Shown in pieces: positions 17,133-25,671 of a stretch of 39,386 nucleotides of DNA. Source of the stretch: an uncultured Eubacteriales bacterium (GTDB taxonomy: Bacteria; Bacillota; Clostridia; Lachnospirales; Lachnospiraceae); the NCBI GenBank assembly GCA_949299375.1, contig CASGAH010000007.1:1-39386 (forward strand), read 5' to 3'. How positions within the stretch are numbered: position 1 is the first letter of the stretch; each line of letters starts with the position of its first letter. The notes under the pieces are model-generated. The model was not told the origin of the DNA and did not search any database. It saw only the letters and a list, made by a program, of their open reading frames with translations. Both the position numbers and the translations under genes were made by a program.

Positions 17133-18050
17133 TTGAACGCAGGGATACGATGGAAAACAGCGGCACTGCTTGGCATGGGAGCGGCTGGAGCGGGGCTGCT
17201 TTTTCGCTCAGAATATGAGAAAAATCATTTGACGGTCACAGAGTATACGGTGACGAGCAGGAAACTGACGGAGGAATGGGATGGCCATACGTTCGTTCTT
17301 CTGTCAGATCTTCACGACAAACAGTTTGGTCCTCACAACCAGACACTTCTGGAGCGAATTGGTCAGATTTGCCCGGACCGGATTTTGTCATGCGGAGATT
17401 TGATTTGCACCGCCCGCAACAGCAAAAGCGATCTGCACATTTCTCTGGATCTGCTGCGGCGGCTGCGAGACATTTGCCCGGTCACCTGTGCGAATGGAAA
17501 CCATGAGCAGCGGATGCGCGACTGCCCGCAAATATTCGGAGCGGAATATGAATGGTATGTCGGACAGCTAAGAGAGATGGGAATCGAATATCTGGACAAT
17601 GAGACATTGACCGTCTGCGGAAAAGAGAGCAATCTAAAGATTCGGGGACTGGATATCGAGGATGCCTACTACGGAAAAAAAGGGAGGAAGCTTCCGCTTC
17701 CCCCAACGTATCTTTCGGACCGTCTTGGCGCTTCCTCCAAGACAGACTTTGAAGTGCTTCTGGCACACTCGCCGATGTTTCTGGAAGAATATGCGGCATG
17801 GGGAGCGGACCTTGTGTGCAGCGGACATTTCCATGGGGGAACGATCCGCCTTCCGCTTCTCGGCGGAGTGATGACGCCGCAGTTTCAGTTCTTCTACAAA
17901 AGGGATAAGGGAATGCACCGGATCGGCGACACGGCGATGATTGTCAGCGGAGGGCTTGGAACCCATTCGGTCAACATTCGACTCAACAATTTCCCGGAAA
18001 TTGTCGTCATCCGTCTGCGGACAGAAGCGAGCGGGGAGAAAACCCCATGA
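17133..18050 (+). CDS. Membrane-anchored metallophosphoesterase (YkuE-like)
   Basis: Calcineurin-like two-metal phosphoesterase of about 305 residues. One N-terminal membrane segment (AALLGMGAAGAGLLF) is followed by the metal motifs LSDLHD (DxH), SCGD, NGNHE and SGHFHGG (GHxH). I choose TTG 17133 because GAAGGGAGG lies eight bases upstream and the longer frame from 17025 adds an improbable polar N-terminus. Its last four bases overlap scpA, so it probably heads the scp operon. The substrate is unknown; YkuE-type relatives are extracytoplasmic enzymes. Confidence 0.85.
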   Translation: MNAGIRWKTAALLGMGAAGAGLLFRSEYEKNHLTVTEYTVTSRKLTEEWDGHTFVLLSDLHDKQFGPHNQTLLERIGQICPDRILSCGDLICTARNSKSDLHISLDLLRRLRDICPVTCANGNHEQRMRDCPQIFGAEYEWYVGQLREMGIEYLDNETLTVCGKESNLKIRGLDIEDAYYGKKGRKLPLPPTYLSDRLGASSKTDFEVLLAHSPMFLEEYAAWGADLVCSGHFHGGTIRLPLLGGVMTPQFQFFYKRDKGMHRIGDTAMIVSGGLGTHSVNIRLNNFPEIVVIRLRTEASGEKTP

Positions 18051-18802
18051 GCCTGTCGGTAAAACTGGATGTGTTTGAAGGACCGCTGGATTTGCTTTTG
18101 CATCTTTTGGATGAGAATAAGGTCGATATATGGGACATCCCGATTGTGAAAATTACAGATCAGTATATGGAGTATGTCAGCCAGCTGAGCGCCTGCGCGC
18201 CGGATATGGAACTGATGAGTGAGTTTCTCGTCATGGCAGCCACGCTCCTGGCGATCAAGTCGGAACTGCTTCTCCCGGCGAAAGAGAAAAAGGAGAAGGA
18301 GGAAGAGACGGATCCGAGGGAGGCACTTGTGGCCCGGCTTTTGGAATACCGGATTTGCCGGGAATACGCCGGGGTGCTAAGACAGCTGGAAACAGAGGGG
18401 AGACAGCTGTTTTGGGAAGAGGAACGGCTTCCCGTTTCGCTGCCCAAAAAAGAGCCGCCGGATGCGGGCCTTCTTTTGGACGGTGTGACAATGGACGGGC
18501 TGTCCAGTGTCTTTCGTCTTGTGATGAGGCGTCAGAGCAACCGCATGGATCCGATCCGCCGTCAATTTGGAACAATCCAGAGGGAACCCATTCGCCTGGA
18601 GGATCGGATGGCCGCTGTGATGCGGGTTGGACGGGAACGAAAGCAATTTTCCTTTTTTGGACTGCTGGTCCGCCAGGAAGGACGGGAGGGCGTCATTGTG
18701 ACGTTTTTGGCGTGTCTGGAACTGATCCGGGCAGGAAATCTGAGGGCAGTGCAGGAGGCGCCGTTTGCGGACATCCGGATGGAGTGGCAGGAGACAATAT
18801 GA
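18047..18802 (+). CDS. scpA: Segregation and condensation protein A
   Basis: Kleisin of the Smc-ScpA-ScpB condensin. The N-terminal signature FEGPLDLLLHLLDENKVDIWDIPI and KITDQYMEYV, followed by FLVMAATLLAIKSELLLP, are diagnostic. The C-terminal winged-helix half ends near residue 250 as expected (251 residues in total). The ATGA overlap with the upstream gene and the 26-base gap to scpB indicate a single operon. Confidence 0.95.
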   Translation: MSLSVKLDVFEGPLDLLLHLLDENKVDIWDIPIVKITDQYMEYVSQLSACAPDMELMSEFLVMAATLLAIKSELLLPAKEKKEKEEETDPREALVARLLEYRICREYAGVLRQLETEGRQLFWEEERLPVSLPKKEPPDAGLLLDGVTMDGLSSVFRLVMRRQSNRMDPIRRQFGTIQREPIRLEDRMAAVMRVGRERKQFSFFGLLVRQEGREGVIVTFLACLELIRAGNLRAVQEAPFADIRMEWQETI

Positions 18803-18828
18803 CAAGAGATAGACTGGGAGGAACCAAC

Positions 18829-19398
18829 ATGGAGGAAATCCAACTGCGCGGCGCCCTGGAAGCAATTTTGTTTGCCGTGGGGAAAGCGGTGGAAGTGGAG
18901 AAACTGGCGGAGGCGATCGGCTGCGACCGTGGGCAGACCGAACAGCTTCTTGCACAGCTGGCGGAACAGTACGAGAGCGGGAGGCGGGGAATCCGTCTGA
19001 AACGGCTGGAAGACAGCTATCAGCTCTGCACGGGGGAAGAATACTATGACTGTCTGATGCGGATTGTCTCCCATCCCCCCAAAAATGCGCTGACAGACGC
19101 CCAGATGGAAGTGCTTGCCATTGTGGCCTACAAGCAGCCGGTCACAAAAGCGCAGATTGACCGCATCCGGGGGGTGAAAAGCGATCACGCCGTCAACCGG
19201 CTGCTGGAGTGGAATCTCATTGAGGAGGCGGGACGCCTGAATGCGCCGGGGCATCCCATCCTGTTTGCGACATCTCGCCAATTTCTCCAGCGATTCGGCA
19301 TCTCCTCCCCCGCAGAGCTGCCCCCAATCAGCAAACAGCAGCTAGAACACTGGGAGGAAGACGTCTGGCGGGAAGTACAGGGACAGAGAAAGGAGTAG
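18829..19398 (+). CDS. scpB: Segregation and condensation protein B
   Basis: Dimeric kleisin-interacting subunit of bacterial condensin. The 189-residue protein has tandem winged helices with ALEAILFAVGKAVEVEKLAEAIG and the conserved EVLAIVAYKQPVTKAQIDRIRGVKSD plus LIEEAGRLNAPGHPILFATS. ATG 18829 follows GGGAGG seven bases upstream. An in-frame ATG at 18799 overlaps the scpA stop but has no ribosome site. Confidence 0.95.
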   Translation: MEEIQLRGALEAILFAVGKAVEVEKLAEAIGCDRGQTEQLLAQLAEQYESGRRGIRLKRLEDSYQLCTGEEYYDCLMRIVSHPPKNALTDAQMEVLAIVAYKQPVTKAQIDRIRGVKSDHAVNRLLEWNLIEEAGRLNAPGHPILFATSRQFLQRFGISSPAELPPISKQQLEHWEEDVWREVQGQRKE

Positions 19399-19401
19399 AC
19401 G

Positions 19402-19797
19402 ATGAAAAAATATTCACAAATTGTCGTGGTGATTTTGCTGTGCGGAATGATTGCGGCGGAATGCGTTATGCTCTGGGGGCAGATGCAGGAAGTGGCAGAC
19501 AGCAGGCAGCAGTACAGCGATCTGGTGTCCGGAATTGCACAGCAGGAGGAAGAGGTGGAAAGTCTGGAAGAGGTGCGGGATGACATCCAAAGCCAGCTTG
19601 ATCTGTTTGAAGGCGAAAAACAGGAGAAAGAGTCGGTGATGGCGGATCTGGAAGAGACGCTGGAAGCGGTCAATGGGGAAAAAGAAGAGCTGGAGCGCGA
19701 TCTGGAGACGGCAAAGACCGAACAAGCGTCGCTGGAGCAGCTGCTGGAGTCGCTGGAAAGCCGCATCAATGCGCTGGAAGCAGAATTACAGGAGTGA
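19402..19797 (+). CDS. Membrane-anchored coiled-coil protein, unknown
   Basis: I do not recognise a family. The 131 residues comprise one N-terminal membrane helix (about 7-26) and a continuous coiled coil (about 45-131) very rich in Glu, Leu and Gln. The start lies three bases after the scpB stop, with AAAGGAG inside the end of scpB. It directly precedes a deacetylase that has the same membrane helix plus coiled-coil design, so the two could pair through their coils outside the cell. That pairing is inference only. Confidence 0.7.
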   Translation: MKKYSQIVVVILLCGMIAAECVMLWGQMQEVADSRQQYSDLVSGIAQQEEEVESLEEVRDDIQSQLDLFEGEKQEKESVMADLEETLEAVNGEKEELERDLETAKTEQASLEQLLESLESRINALEAELQE

Positions 19798-19831
19798 TCA
19801 AAATAGAGTGAAAATGGAGAGAGGAGAAACG

Positions 19832-20983
19832 ATGCATCAGGAAAAGAGACAAAAGAAGGGATATGACATTCTGTTTTGGGGAGGCATTGTGCTTCTTGTG
19901 CTGATCTTTTTGTTGGTCTATTGGAAAATGGACGCCGCTGCTGTTGAGAGAGCGTCCATATGGCAAAACATCGCAGAGGCGAAAGAGAAGCGGGACGGAC
20001 AGGAGAGAGAGATTGCAAATTTAAACGCTGCCATCCGGAATCTGAATCTGCAAAAAGAACAAAACAGTGCAGACCAGACAGACCAGCAGCTTGTAAGACT
20101 TCAGGAGGCGGTGCGTCAGGCGAATGAAGAATATGACAATCTCAAACAGCAATACGACGATCTGATCCGGGAATCACAGGAAAAGCAGCAGCTATCAGAG
20201 CATCTGTCAGAGCGGGCGGATCAATTGGAACAGCAGGTTTTGGAAAAGCGAAAGGCAGAGGAGGAATCCCGGCGCGCGTCAGAAGAGGAATCCAGACGGG
20301 CCGAAGAATCCCAGTCATCGGGCATTGATTTAAATGCATATTATGATTTGAACCGATTTGAAAATCGGGATTACTCGAAGGTCGTATATCTCACCTTTGA
20401 CGACGGCCCCTCGACGATGACGCCAAAGGTGCTGGACATTCTGGATCAATACCAGATCAAGGCGACGTTTTTTGTCGCATATAAAACATCGCCTCTGCAT
20501 GTCCCCTACTACAAGCAAATTGTAGACCGGGGGCACGCCATTGGAGTACATACGGCATCCCATGACTACAATTATATTTACGTAAATATGACGCAGTTTG
20601 AACAGGACTTCAATCAAATCTACAACTGGATTGTACAGCAGACCGGGGTGCATACAACATTGTACCGGTTCCCGGGCGGAAGCAAGACTTCCTACAATGC
20701 GGCAATTCGGGAAGACATCAAGGCATTTCTGGCTCAGAGGGGAATGATGTATTACGACTGGAATGTGGCCAATGGAGACGGCGGAACGGTGACGGCCGAC
20801 GAGGCGTACCACAATGTCGTGGACAATATCCAGAGAATTTCGCACCCGATAATATTGATGCACGACACAAAGCAGACGACAGTGGATGCGCTTCCGCGGA
20901 TTTTGCAGACACTGATCGATTGGGGATATACCTTCGAAGTAATTACCCCCCAGGTGAGACCGGTATGGCAGGGCGTCCGGTGA
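19832..20983 (+). CDS. Polysaccharide deacetylase (NodB/CE4) with coiled-coil stalk
   Basis: Predicted extracellular peptidoglycan or polysaccharide N-deacetylase. A membrane helix (residues about 12-30) is followed by a coiled-coil stalk (about 45-160) with repeats of the EEESRRA type, then the CE4 domain (about 175-375). Its motifs are TFDDGPS (metal Asp and catalytic base), HTASH (zinc histidines), RFPGG and LMHDT near the C-terminus. ATG 19832 follows GAGAGGAGAAACG; the frame is open from 19673 but overlaps the previous gene. The gap to the upstream coiled-coil gene is 34 bases. Confidence 0.9.
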   Translation: MHQEKRQKKGYDILFWGGIVLLVLIFLLVYWKMDAAAVERASIWQNIAEAKEKRDGQEREIANLNAAIRNLNLQKEQNSADQTDQQLVRLQEAVRQANEEYDNLKQQYDDLIRESQEKQQLSEHLSERADQLEQQVLEKRKAEEESRRASEEESRRAEESQSSGIDLNAYYDLNRFENRDYSKVVYLTFDDGPSTMTPKVLDILDQYQIKATFFVAYKTSPLHVPYYKQIVDRGHAIGVHTASHDYNYIYVNMTQFEQDFNQIYNWIVQQTGVHTTLYRFPGGSKTSYNAAIREDIKAFLAQRGMMYYDWNVANGDGGTVTADEAYHNVVDNIQRISHPIILMHDTKQTTVDALPRILQTLIDWGYTFEVITPQVRPVWQGVR

Positions 20984-21011
20984 GACATTACAGCGGGAAG
21001 AAAAGGAGGAT

Positions 21012-21986
21012 ATGGATGTGAATTTTGTGGATCTGCATTGCGATACCATCTGTCTTGTCATGAATAAGGGACAGAACCTGCGGGACAGCAGCGGACATTT
21101 GAACCTGAGACGGATGAAGGAGGCCGGGTACTGCCTGCAGACATTCGCCATGTTTGTGCCATTGAGGAGAACAAATGCTCCGTGCAAACTGGCGCTTGAC
21201 ATGATCGATGCGTATCAGGAACAGCTTCGCCAGAATGAGGATTTGATTCGCCCGGTATATTGCTGGGAGGAGATTCAAAAAAACAAAAAAGAAGGGAAGA
21301 TGTCGGCGCTTCTCTCTCTGGAAGAGGGGGAAATCTGTGAGGGGAGTCTGGAAAACCTGGAAAATTTTTATCGCCTTGGCGTGAGAATGATGACCTTTAC
21401 CTGGAACTACGACAACTCGCTTGCCGCTCCAAACGACGTGAGAGGACCCGGGTTTGGGCGCCCGCAATTGGAGCGGGGACTGACCCCGAAGGGGCTGGAG
21501 TTTCTTGCGCGGATGGAACAGCTTGGGATCGTTGTGGATGTGTCCCATCTGGGCGACCGCGGATTTTATGATGTGTGCGAACATGCGACAAAACCGTTTA
21601 TCGCCTCTCATTCCAATGCGCGGTCCGTTTGCGGCCATGTGCGCAACCTGACCGATGACATGCTCCGGAAAATCGGAGAGCGGGGAGGCGTCGCCGGACT
21701 GAACTTCTGTGCGGACTTTGTGGACCCGGAAGGGGAGAGCGGGAAGAGAACATTTTCCAGCCTGGAATATCTTGTCAGACACGCCAGGCATATGGCAAAT
21801 GCAGGCGGAATCGAGTCGGTCGCACTCGGGAGTGATTATGACGGAATCGAGGATTCGCTGGAACTGAGCAACTGCTCCAAAATGCCCCTTCTTGCGGAGG
21901 CGCTCAAAAAGGGAGGATTTACAGAAAGTCAGGTTGATAAAATCCTGTCTGAAAATGCGATGAGACTATTTCGGGAGCTGCTGTAG
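21012..21986 (+). CDS. Membrane dipeptidase family (M19) hydrolase
   Basis: Zinc-dependent dipeptidase of the renal dipeptidase type, about 324 residues, cytosolic (no signal peptide). Metal ligands and signature motifs are visible: FVDLHCDT at the start, LSLEEGE, VDVSHLGD, ASHSNAR and ALGSDYDGI. AAAGGAGGA lies only a few bases before ATG 21012, so the in-frame GTG at 21018 may be the true start. It follows the deacetylase by 28 bases and is likely the last gene of the scp operon. The substrate dipeptide is unknown. Confidence 0.9.
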   Translation: MDVNFVDLHCDTICLVMNKGQNLRDSSGHLNLRRMKEAGYCLQTFAMFVPLRRTNAPCKLALDMIDAYQEQLRQNEDLIRPVYCWEEIQKNKKEGKMSALLSLEEGEICEGSLENLENFYRLGVRMMTFTWNYDNSLAAPNDVRGPGFGRPQLERGLTPKGLEFLARMEQLGIVVDVSHLGDRGFYDVCEHATKPFIASHSNARSVCGHVRNLTDDMLRKIGERGGVAGLNFCADFVDPEGESGKRTFSSLEYLVRHARHMANAGGIESVALGSDYDGIEDSLELSNCSKMPLLAEALKKGGFTESQVDKILSENAMRLFRELL

Positions 21987-22146
21987 GCGGCACGCGTGTG
22001 ATGACCCGCTCCTTTTCCGCGCAATGACGCCGAATGAGTTGAACGACAATGCGGCAGATGAAAATTCAGACAAGTCATTCGGTGAAAGGGAAACAGGTCA
22101 GCACACTAGGAACACCGCCTGATTTTACAGAGAATATGGAGGAACG

Positions 22147-22767
22147 ATGAAACGTTTATTTCAAAAAGATCCCCGATTCTCGGACACGAGAAATCCGGGA
22201 CTTTTAAAGACGAAGACAAAGAGAATGCTTGGATTTCTTTTTGTGATCTGGATGGCACTGTTTTTGATGGTGGCAGGGAAAATGTGGAACAGAGGAGTTG
22301 TCTCCTCCGCTGCAAAAAAAATCGCCAAAAGTACACAGGTCGTCGTAACGGAGGGAGACACCGGGAGCGAAAGGCAGTATGCGATTGCCTCTCTTCTGCA
22401 AAATGAAGGGGCTTCTGTGAGAAGCTATCCCCTTAGTTTTGAGACGAAAAAGAAGCAATATGAGGATTACCTGACAGATGAGAAGGTGACGTTCACCTTT
22501 TATCAGGAAGGAAAGACGAAAAAACAGGCGGCTCTGGAGCTGATCCGGCTGGAGGAGACGGTCCAATCGTGTGAAGCGCTGCGCGTGGAATTTGCGTTTG
22601 ACATAACCGATCCCTCGTACTTTTGCTACTACTATCGCCTTGGAGAGCATTTGTATGCCCTGAAAGTCAACGGAGATTATGCGTATCTGAACGTGCTGTT
22701 CGTCAAAGGGCTTTGGAATCTGACCATGCAGGGAGAAGAGACGGCATCCCGCGAGATCCTGCCATGA
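22147..22767 (+). CDS. Single-pass membrane protein, unknown
   Basis: No family recognised. 206 residues with a basic N-terminus, one membrane helix (about 28-46, MLGFLFVIWMALFLMVAG) and a roughly 150-residue outside domain. ATG 22147 follows GGAGG. It lies between the M19 dipeptidase and a D-Ala-D-Ala carboxypeptidase, which weakly suggests an envelope role. The 160-base region before it (21987-22146) shows no clear promoter. Confidence 0.6.
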   Translation: MKRLFQKDPRFSDTRNPGLLKTKTKRMLGFLFVIWMALFLMVAGKMWNRGVVSSAAKKIAKSTQVVVTEGDTGSERQYAIASLLQNEGASVRSYPLSFETKKKQYEDYLTDEKVTFTFYQEGKTKKQAALELIRLEETVQSCEALRVEFAFDITDPSYFCYYYRLGEHLYALKVNGDYAYLNVLFVKGLWNLTMQGEETASREILP

Positions 22768-22771
22768 ATAG

Positions 22772-22816
22772 CCTTCCCCGATCTTCATATACTACGATGT
22801 AGGGAAGATTGGAAGG
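22772..22816 (+). repeat. Imperfect hairpin just before the carboxypeptidase gene
   Basis: CCTTCC (22772-22777) and ATCTTC (22781-22786) pair with GAAGAT (22804-22809) and GGAAGG (22811-22816), interrupted by a small bulge. It covers the region immediately upstream of the start codon and could affect translation. No T-run follows. Confidence 0.45.
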
Positions 22817-22829
22817 GACGCGAAGAGGA

Positions 22830-23996
22830 ATGAGAAGAAGACTGGTTTCCTTTTTGACATGCGCGGGAATTTTGGCGTCGCTGCTTTGCAGTCCGGCACA
22901 GGCAAATACACTCTCAGAGGAGGAGCTGTATGCGCAGAGCGCCGTATTGATGGATGGAGAAAATGGTCGGGTTTTGTTTTCCAAAGAGGGAGACCGCATC
23001 ATGCCGATGGCAAGCACGACGAAGGTGATGACATGCATCATTGCACTGGAGTATGGAAGTCAGGAGGCGTGTTATCCGGTCTCCTCCTATGCCGCCTCGA
23101 TGCCGCAGGTAAAGCTCGGCGTCTCCAGCGGAGAACAGTACCGCCAGGAAGATTTGCTCTACTCGCTTATGCTGGAATCCCACAATGATTCGGCAATTGT
23201 GATTGCGGAGGGAATCGCTGGATCAGTGGAAGGATTTTGTGCTCTGATGAACGAGAAAGCTCGGGAACTCGGGTGCAGAAATACAAATTTTGTCACTCCA
23301 AACGGATTGGACGCGGAGGGACATCACACAACCGCCGCAGAGCTTGCACGGATTGCCGCTTACGCCATCCAAAATGAGACATTCCTTGCCATTACTCAAA
23401 CCCGTTCCTACACATTTTCAGAGGCATCGGGAGCGCGCACCTTCTGCGTAAACAACAAAAATGCGTTCCTCGATTCGTTTGAGGGATGCATCAGCGGAAA
23501 GACCGGATACACAGGAAAGGCTGGTTACTGCTATGTCGGAGTGGTGCAGCGGGAGGAGAAGACGCTGATCGGAGTTGTATTGGCGTGCGGATGGCCTCCG
23601 TCGAAGTCGTGGAAATGGCATGACATGAGAATTCTCATCAACTACGGGCTAAAGCAGTATTCGCACCGCAGCGCATTTCAGGGCGTTCCGCTTTTGGATG
23701 TCATTGAGGTGGAGGACGGCAAAAAGGGACAGGTAAGCGTAGGGGTGACGGGAGAGGTAACGCTTCTTCTGCGGGAGGGAGAAAACGTTCGGGTGACATA
23801 CGATTACCCGGAGAAGATTTTGGCCCCGGTCCAAAAAGGAGAACAAGTGGGGACGGCGTATGTGTACGCAGAGGAACATCTGGCCGCAGCACTTCCAATT
23901 GTGACGAATGAGGGAGACAAAAAAATACAGTATCTGGACTGCCTCGAACAAGCAGCACAACTGTTTTTGCTCTCCTTTTCCCTCACAAACGGCTGA
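22830..23996 (+). CDS. D-Ala-D-Ala carboxypeptidase (DacF-like)
   Basis: Second S11 carboxypeptidase in the window, 388 residues. The signal peptide ends near PAQA, and the catalytic domain has S62-TTK65 and KTG in SGKTGYTGKAGYC. The middle motif is SHN (ESHNDSA) in place of the commoner SGN, still fitting the S-x-N pattern. A C-terminal beta domain and a hydrophobic tail (AAQLFLLSFSL) suggest membrane association. ATG 22830 is preferred over TTG 22809. DacF-type enzymes often act in forespore or cortex maturation; nothing here proves that timing. Confidence 0.9.
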   Translation: MRRRLVSFLTCAGILASLLCSPAQANTLSEEELYAQSAVLMDGENGRVLFSKEGDRIMPMASTTKVMTCIIALEYGSQEACYPVSSYAASMPQVKLGVSSGEQYRQEDLLYSLMLESHNDSAIVIAEGIAGSVEGFCALMNEKARELGCRNTNFVTPNGLDAEGHHTTAAELARIAAYAIQNETFLAITQTRSYTFSEASGARTFCVNNKNAFLDSFEGCISGKTGYTGKAGYCYVGVVQREEKTLIGVVLACGWPPSKSWKWHDMRILINYGLKQYSHRSAFQGVPLLDVIEVEDGKKGQVSVGVTGEVTLLLREGENVRVTYDYPEKILAPVQKGEQVGTAYVYAEEHLAAALPIVTNEGDKKIQYLDCLEQAAQLFLLSFSLTNG

Positions 23997-23998
23997 TC

Positions 23999-24015
23999 CC
24001 CGTCTAAAAGACGGG
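23999..24015 (+). terminator. Short hairpin after the carboxypeptidase gene
   Basis: CCCGTCT (23999-24005) and AGACGGG (24009-24015) pair exactly with an AAA loop, two bases after the stop codon. No T-run follows, so termination is uncertain. Confidence 0.4.
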
Positions 24016-24104
24016 CAGCGGGACAAATTGGAAGAAAAGATTCGCCGAAGAGGCGCGGGCGGCGGCAAATGCGCACGAAATCCTGCAAAAACATAAAAAT
24101 GTAG

Positions 24105-24133
24105 TTGATAAAACAGCGGAAAAAAGGTAGAAT
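24105..24133 (+). promoter_or_regulatory. Promoter of the decarboxylase operon
   Basis: TTGATA (24105-24110), 17 bases, TAGAAT (24128-24133), about 55 bases before the first start codon. Confidence 0.72.
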
Positions 24134-24188
24134 AAAATCGGATGAAAAGGTTATTTCATGTAAAAATAGAAAAAGGAGGTCCGAAGAA

Positions 24189-25622
24189 ATGGGCAATACA
24201 GCGCAAACTGCGGCAAGTAACAGAATTGCGGGGTTACTTGACGACGGTAGTTTTGTTGAGATTGGCGGTTATGTGACCGCCAGAAGTACCAATTTCAATT
24301 TACAGGACAAAAAAACGCCGGAAGACGGAGTTCTTACAGGCTATGGCACCATTGAGGGCAAACTGGTCTATGTGTACAGCCAGGATGCATCTGTACTGGG
24401 AGGCTCGATCGGAGAGATGCACGCAAAGAAAATTGTCAGAATTTATGAGCTGGCAATGAAAATGGGCGCTCCGGTGATTGGCCTTGTGGACTGTGCCGGA
24501 CTGCGGCTTCAGGAGGCAACCGACGCCCTGGACGGGTTTGGACACATCTATACGTGTTTGGCTTCCGCATCCGGGGTTATTCCTCAGATCACGGCAATTT
24601 TCGGAACATGCGGCGGAGGAATGGCGATCGTTCCGGCTCTGGGAGACTTCACGTTCATGGAGGAGAAGCGGGCAAGACTGTTTGTCAATTCTCCCAATAC
24701 GCTGGCGTGTGATCTCGGCTCCGCAAAGGATACGGATTCCGCACGGTTCCAGAGTGAAGAGAGCGGTCTTGTGGACGATGTGGGGGGAGAAGCTTCCATT
24801 CTGGAGAAGATTCGCGCACTCGTATCGATTCTTCCCTCCAACAATGAGGACGGCGTGACATACGACGGATGTGACGACGATCTGAACCGGATCTGTCCGG
24901 ATCTTGCTTCCTGTGACGGAGATTCCGCGGCAATGCTGCAGTCGATTTCCGACAACGGTTTTTTCTTCGAGACAAAGAAATATTATGCGAAGGAGATGGT
25001 GACCGGATTCATCAAATTGAACGGTCTGACCATCGGCGCGGTGGCAAACCGGACGAAAAAAGTGGACGAGGAAGGACAAACCGAGGAACAGTTCCCGGCT
25101 GTGCTGACGGTGGAGGGAGCGTGGAAAGCCGCCGAGTTCGTCAACTTCTGTGACGCATTTGACATCCCCGTTGTGACACTGACGCATGTGACCGGATATA
25201 AGGCCGAGGCTGCGCAGGAGAGGGGCATCGCCCGGGCAATGGCGGCGCTGACGTACGCATTTGCGGGAGCTGCCATTCCAAAAGTAAACGTTGTCGTAGG
25301 AGAGGCCTACGGAACGGCCTACATCGCTATGAACTCCAGATCTGTCGGAGCCGATCTCGTATATGCATGGCCAAACGCTTCCATCGGGATGATGGATGCC
25401 ACAGCTGCGGCAAAGATCATTTATGCGGATGAAATTCACTCCAGCACTTCTGCCGCGGCGCTGATCCGCGAAAAGGCAGCCGAGTACGCAGACCTCCAGT
25501 CGAGTGTAGTCTCCGCGGCGCAGAGAGGATATGTGGATGACATCATTGAGCCGGAAGAGACGAGAAAACGGCTGATTGCGGCCTTTGAGATGCTGTACAC
25601 CAAGAGCAGAACGGTCAGGTAA
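24189..25622 (+). CDS. mmdA: Acyl-CoA carboxyltransferase subunit (MmdA/12S type)
   Basis: Carboxyltransferase that moves CO2 between an acyl-CoA, probably methylmalonyl-CoA, and carrier-bound biotin. The 477-residue protein has the two crotonase-like halves of the family. The N-half contains FGTCGGGMAIVPALGDFTFM; the C-half contains VVGEAYGTAYIAMNSR and DLVYAWPNASIGMM. It is somewhat shorter than typical MmdA (about 510). ATG 24189 follows AAGGAGGT. It heads an operon with a biotin carrier and membrane pump subunits in the same order as the Veillonella methylmalonyl-CoA decarboxylase genes. Propionyl-, malonyl- or glutaconyl-CoA type substrates remain possible. Confidence 0.88.
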   Translation: MGNTAQTAASNRIAGLLDDGSFVEIGGYVTARSTNFNLQDKKTPEDGVLTGYGTIEGKLVYVYSQDASVLGGSIGEMHAKKIVRIYELAMKMGAPVIGLVDCAGLRLQEATDALDGFGHIYTCLASASGVIPQITAIFGTCGGGMAIVPALGDFTFMEEKRARLFVNSPNTLACDLGSAKDTDSARFQSEESGLVDDVGGEASILEKIRALVSILPSNNEDGVTYDGCDDDLNRICPDLASCDGDSAAMLQSISDNGFFFETKKYYAKEMVTGFIKLNGLTIGAVANRTKKVDEEGQTEEQFPAVLTVEGAWKAAEFVNFCDAFDIPVVTLTHVTGYKAEAAQERGIARAMAALTYAFAGAAIPKVNVVVGEAYGTAYIAMNSRSVGADLVYAWPNASIGMMDATAAAKIIYADEIHSSTSAAALIREKAAEYADLQSSVVSAAQRGYVDDIIEPEETRKRLIAAFEMLYTKSRTVR

Positions 25623-25671
25623 GGCGAAGCGGACAATGGGCGCTGCCATACAGCGCAGGAACGAGGGGAAA

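Noticed and set aside
22830..23996. Inactive carboxypeptidase because the second motif reads SHN
   Set aside because: The family pattern is S-x-N; Ser-xx-Lys and Lys-Thr-Gly are intact, so activity is still expected.
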